From a virus: a DNA stretch of 64,000 nucleotides. The notes below the pieces were generated by a model that worked only from the letters and a program-made list of their open reading frames with translations, was not told where the DNA came from and ran no database searches. This document shows, one piece after another, positions 63,687 to 64,000 of the stretch (positions are counted from its first letter, which is position 1; each line of letters begins with the position of its first letter). The stretch lies in the IMG/VR virus record IMGVR_UViG_3300005613_000006, positions 62,001 to 126,000 of that record. One strand, written 5' to 3'. Position numbers and translations under genes: made by a program.

Positions 63687-64000
63687 TACTGTACCCCTAA
63701 TATACTCTTACACCATTCTTTCCCGAAATGTGACCGGCAGAAGGCTCTCAGATTAGCCCCGTCTGGGCTCTGTCGCAGCCGTCCGAGCGTTTCTTTGGCA
63801 AATGAGGGGTTAATTACCTTGGAGCCCTGCGCTTTTAATAGAAGGGCTCTGGCGCGTTCACAGTGCCAGCGTATAAAAGTGGTCAACTCGGGGTCTTTAC
63901 CCCCCTCTAGCTGGGTAAGGACCAGAGCATAGTTGGTGAACTGAACCATCTTCTCAAGGTCGTGCCCGTAGCTCCGGTCGCCTCGTCGTAGCAATCCCTT
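63686..64000 (-). CDS. Hypothetical protein (partial at the right edge)
   Basis: An open frame of at least 104 codons continues past the window edge. It is helical and basic (RWHCERARALLLKAQGSKVI, FCRSHFGKEWCKSILGVQ). No ATG start is seen inside the window; a TTG near the edge is possible. Its stop touches the first base of tRNA-Val. The function is unknown. Confidence 0.55.
   Translation of the reverse strand, partial: KGLLRRGDRSYGHDLEKMVQFTNYALVLTQLEGGKDPELTTFIRWHCERARALLLKAQGSKVINPSFAKETLGRLRQSPDGANLRAFCRSHFGKEWCKSILGVQ

Overview
The window is part of a large tailed-phage genome (Caudoviricetes); the host cannot be told from the sequence. Reasons: tightly overlapping genes almost all on the minus strand, a phage-type replication and nucleotide-metabolism set, many homing endonucleases, a RecA intein, and a large tRNA array. 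Only the first 1.7 kb and three endonuclease genes inside the tRNA array are on the plus strand. Apart from a possible virion protein at the left edge, no head or tail gene was recognised, so this is the early, replication and accessory side of the genome.

Layout. 1-1.7 kb: end of a Cys-rich gene, a Gly-rich possible virion protein and an HNH endonuclease, closed by a bidirectional terminator. 1.7-4.6 kb (minus from here): small membrane proteins, a possible ssDNA-binding protein, a possible annealing protein and a Vsr-like endonuclease. 4.6-17.6 kb: a sugar and glycan locus with a GDP-fucose-synthase-like epimerase, a nucleotidyltransferase, several glycosyltransferases, a methyltransferase, a Nudix hydrolase and a deoxyribosyltransferase. 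17.5-35.9 kb: replication and recombination genes: SSB, DNA polymerase III alpha split into two genes around an endonuclease and a DnaQ-type exonuclease, a Cas4/RecB-like nuclease, dNMP kinase, primase, DnaB helicase, and RecA with an intein in its P-loop. 35.9-48.3 kb: a radical-SAM/HNH wreck, GroES, ThyX, a secreted Pro/Gly-rich protein, zinc-ribbon proteins, class II ribonucleotide reductase, dCMP deaminase and an FkbM methyltransferase. 50.1-56.1 kb: a papain-like hydrolase, two sigma-factor-like proteins, ClpP and a possible nuclease.

Stable-RNA islands lie at 48.26-50.12 kb and 56.1-59.5 kb, with scattered tRNAs to 63.7 kb. I count 19 tRNA genes. The slots between them hold structured RNAs that are not ordinary tRNAs. 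The largest is a ~670-nt RNA at 57345-58011 that looks like a GOLLD/ROOL-class ornate phage RNA or something new. A second of ~260 nt is at 59100-59360. Two Arg-anticodon cloverleaves lack the usual tertiary signature bases, and 17 of the 19 tRNA genes are followed directly by the dinucleotide CT. The two island promoters have a -35 box and a 16-bp spacer.

Fifteen endonuclease-type genes or remnants plus the intein are scattered through the window. Nine stand-alone endonuclease genes carry the same promoter box, (T)TGGTGTATAAT, and several end with their stop codon fused to the start codon of the next gene. No CRISPR array, transposase or integrase was seen. All calls come from reading motifs and base-pairing by eye; no database search or folding program was run.
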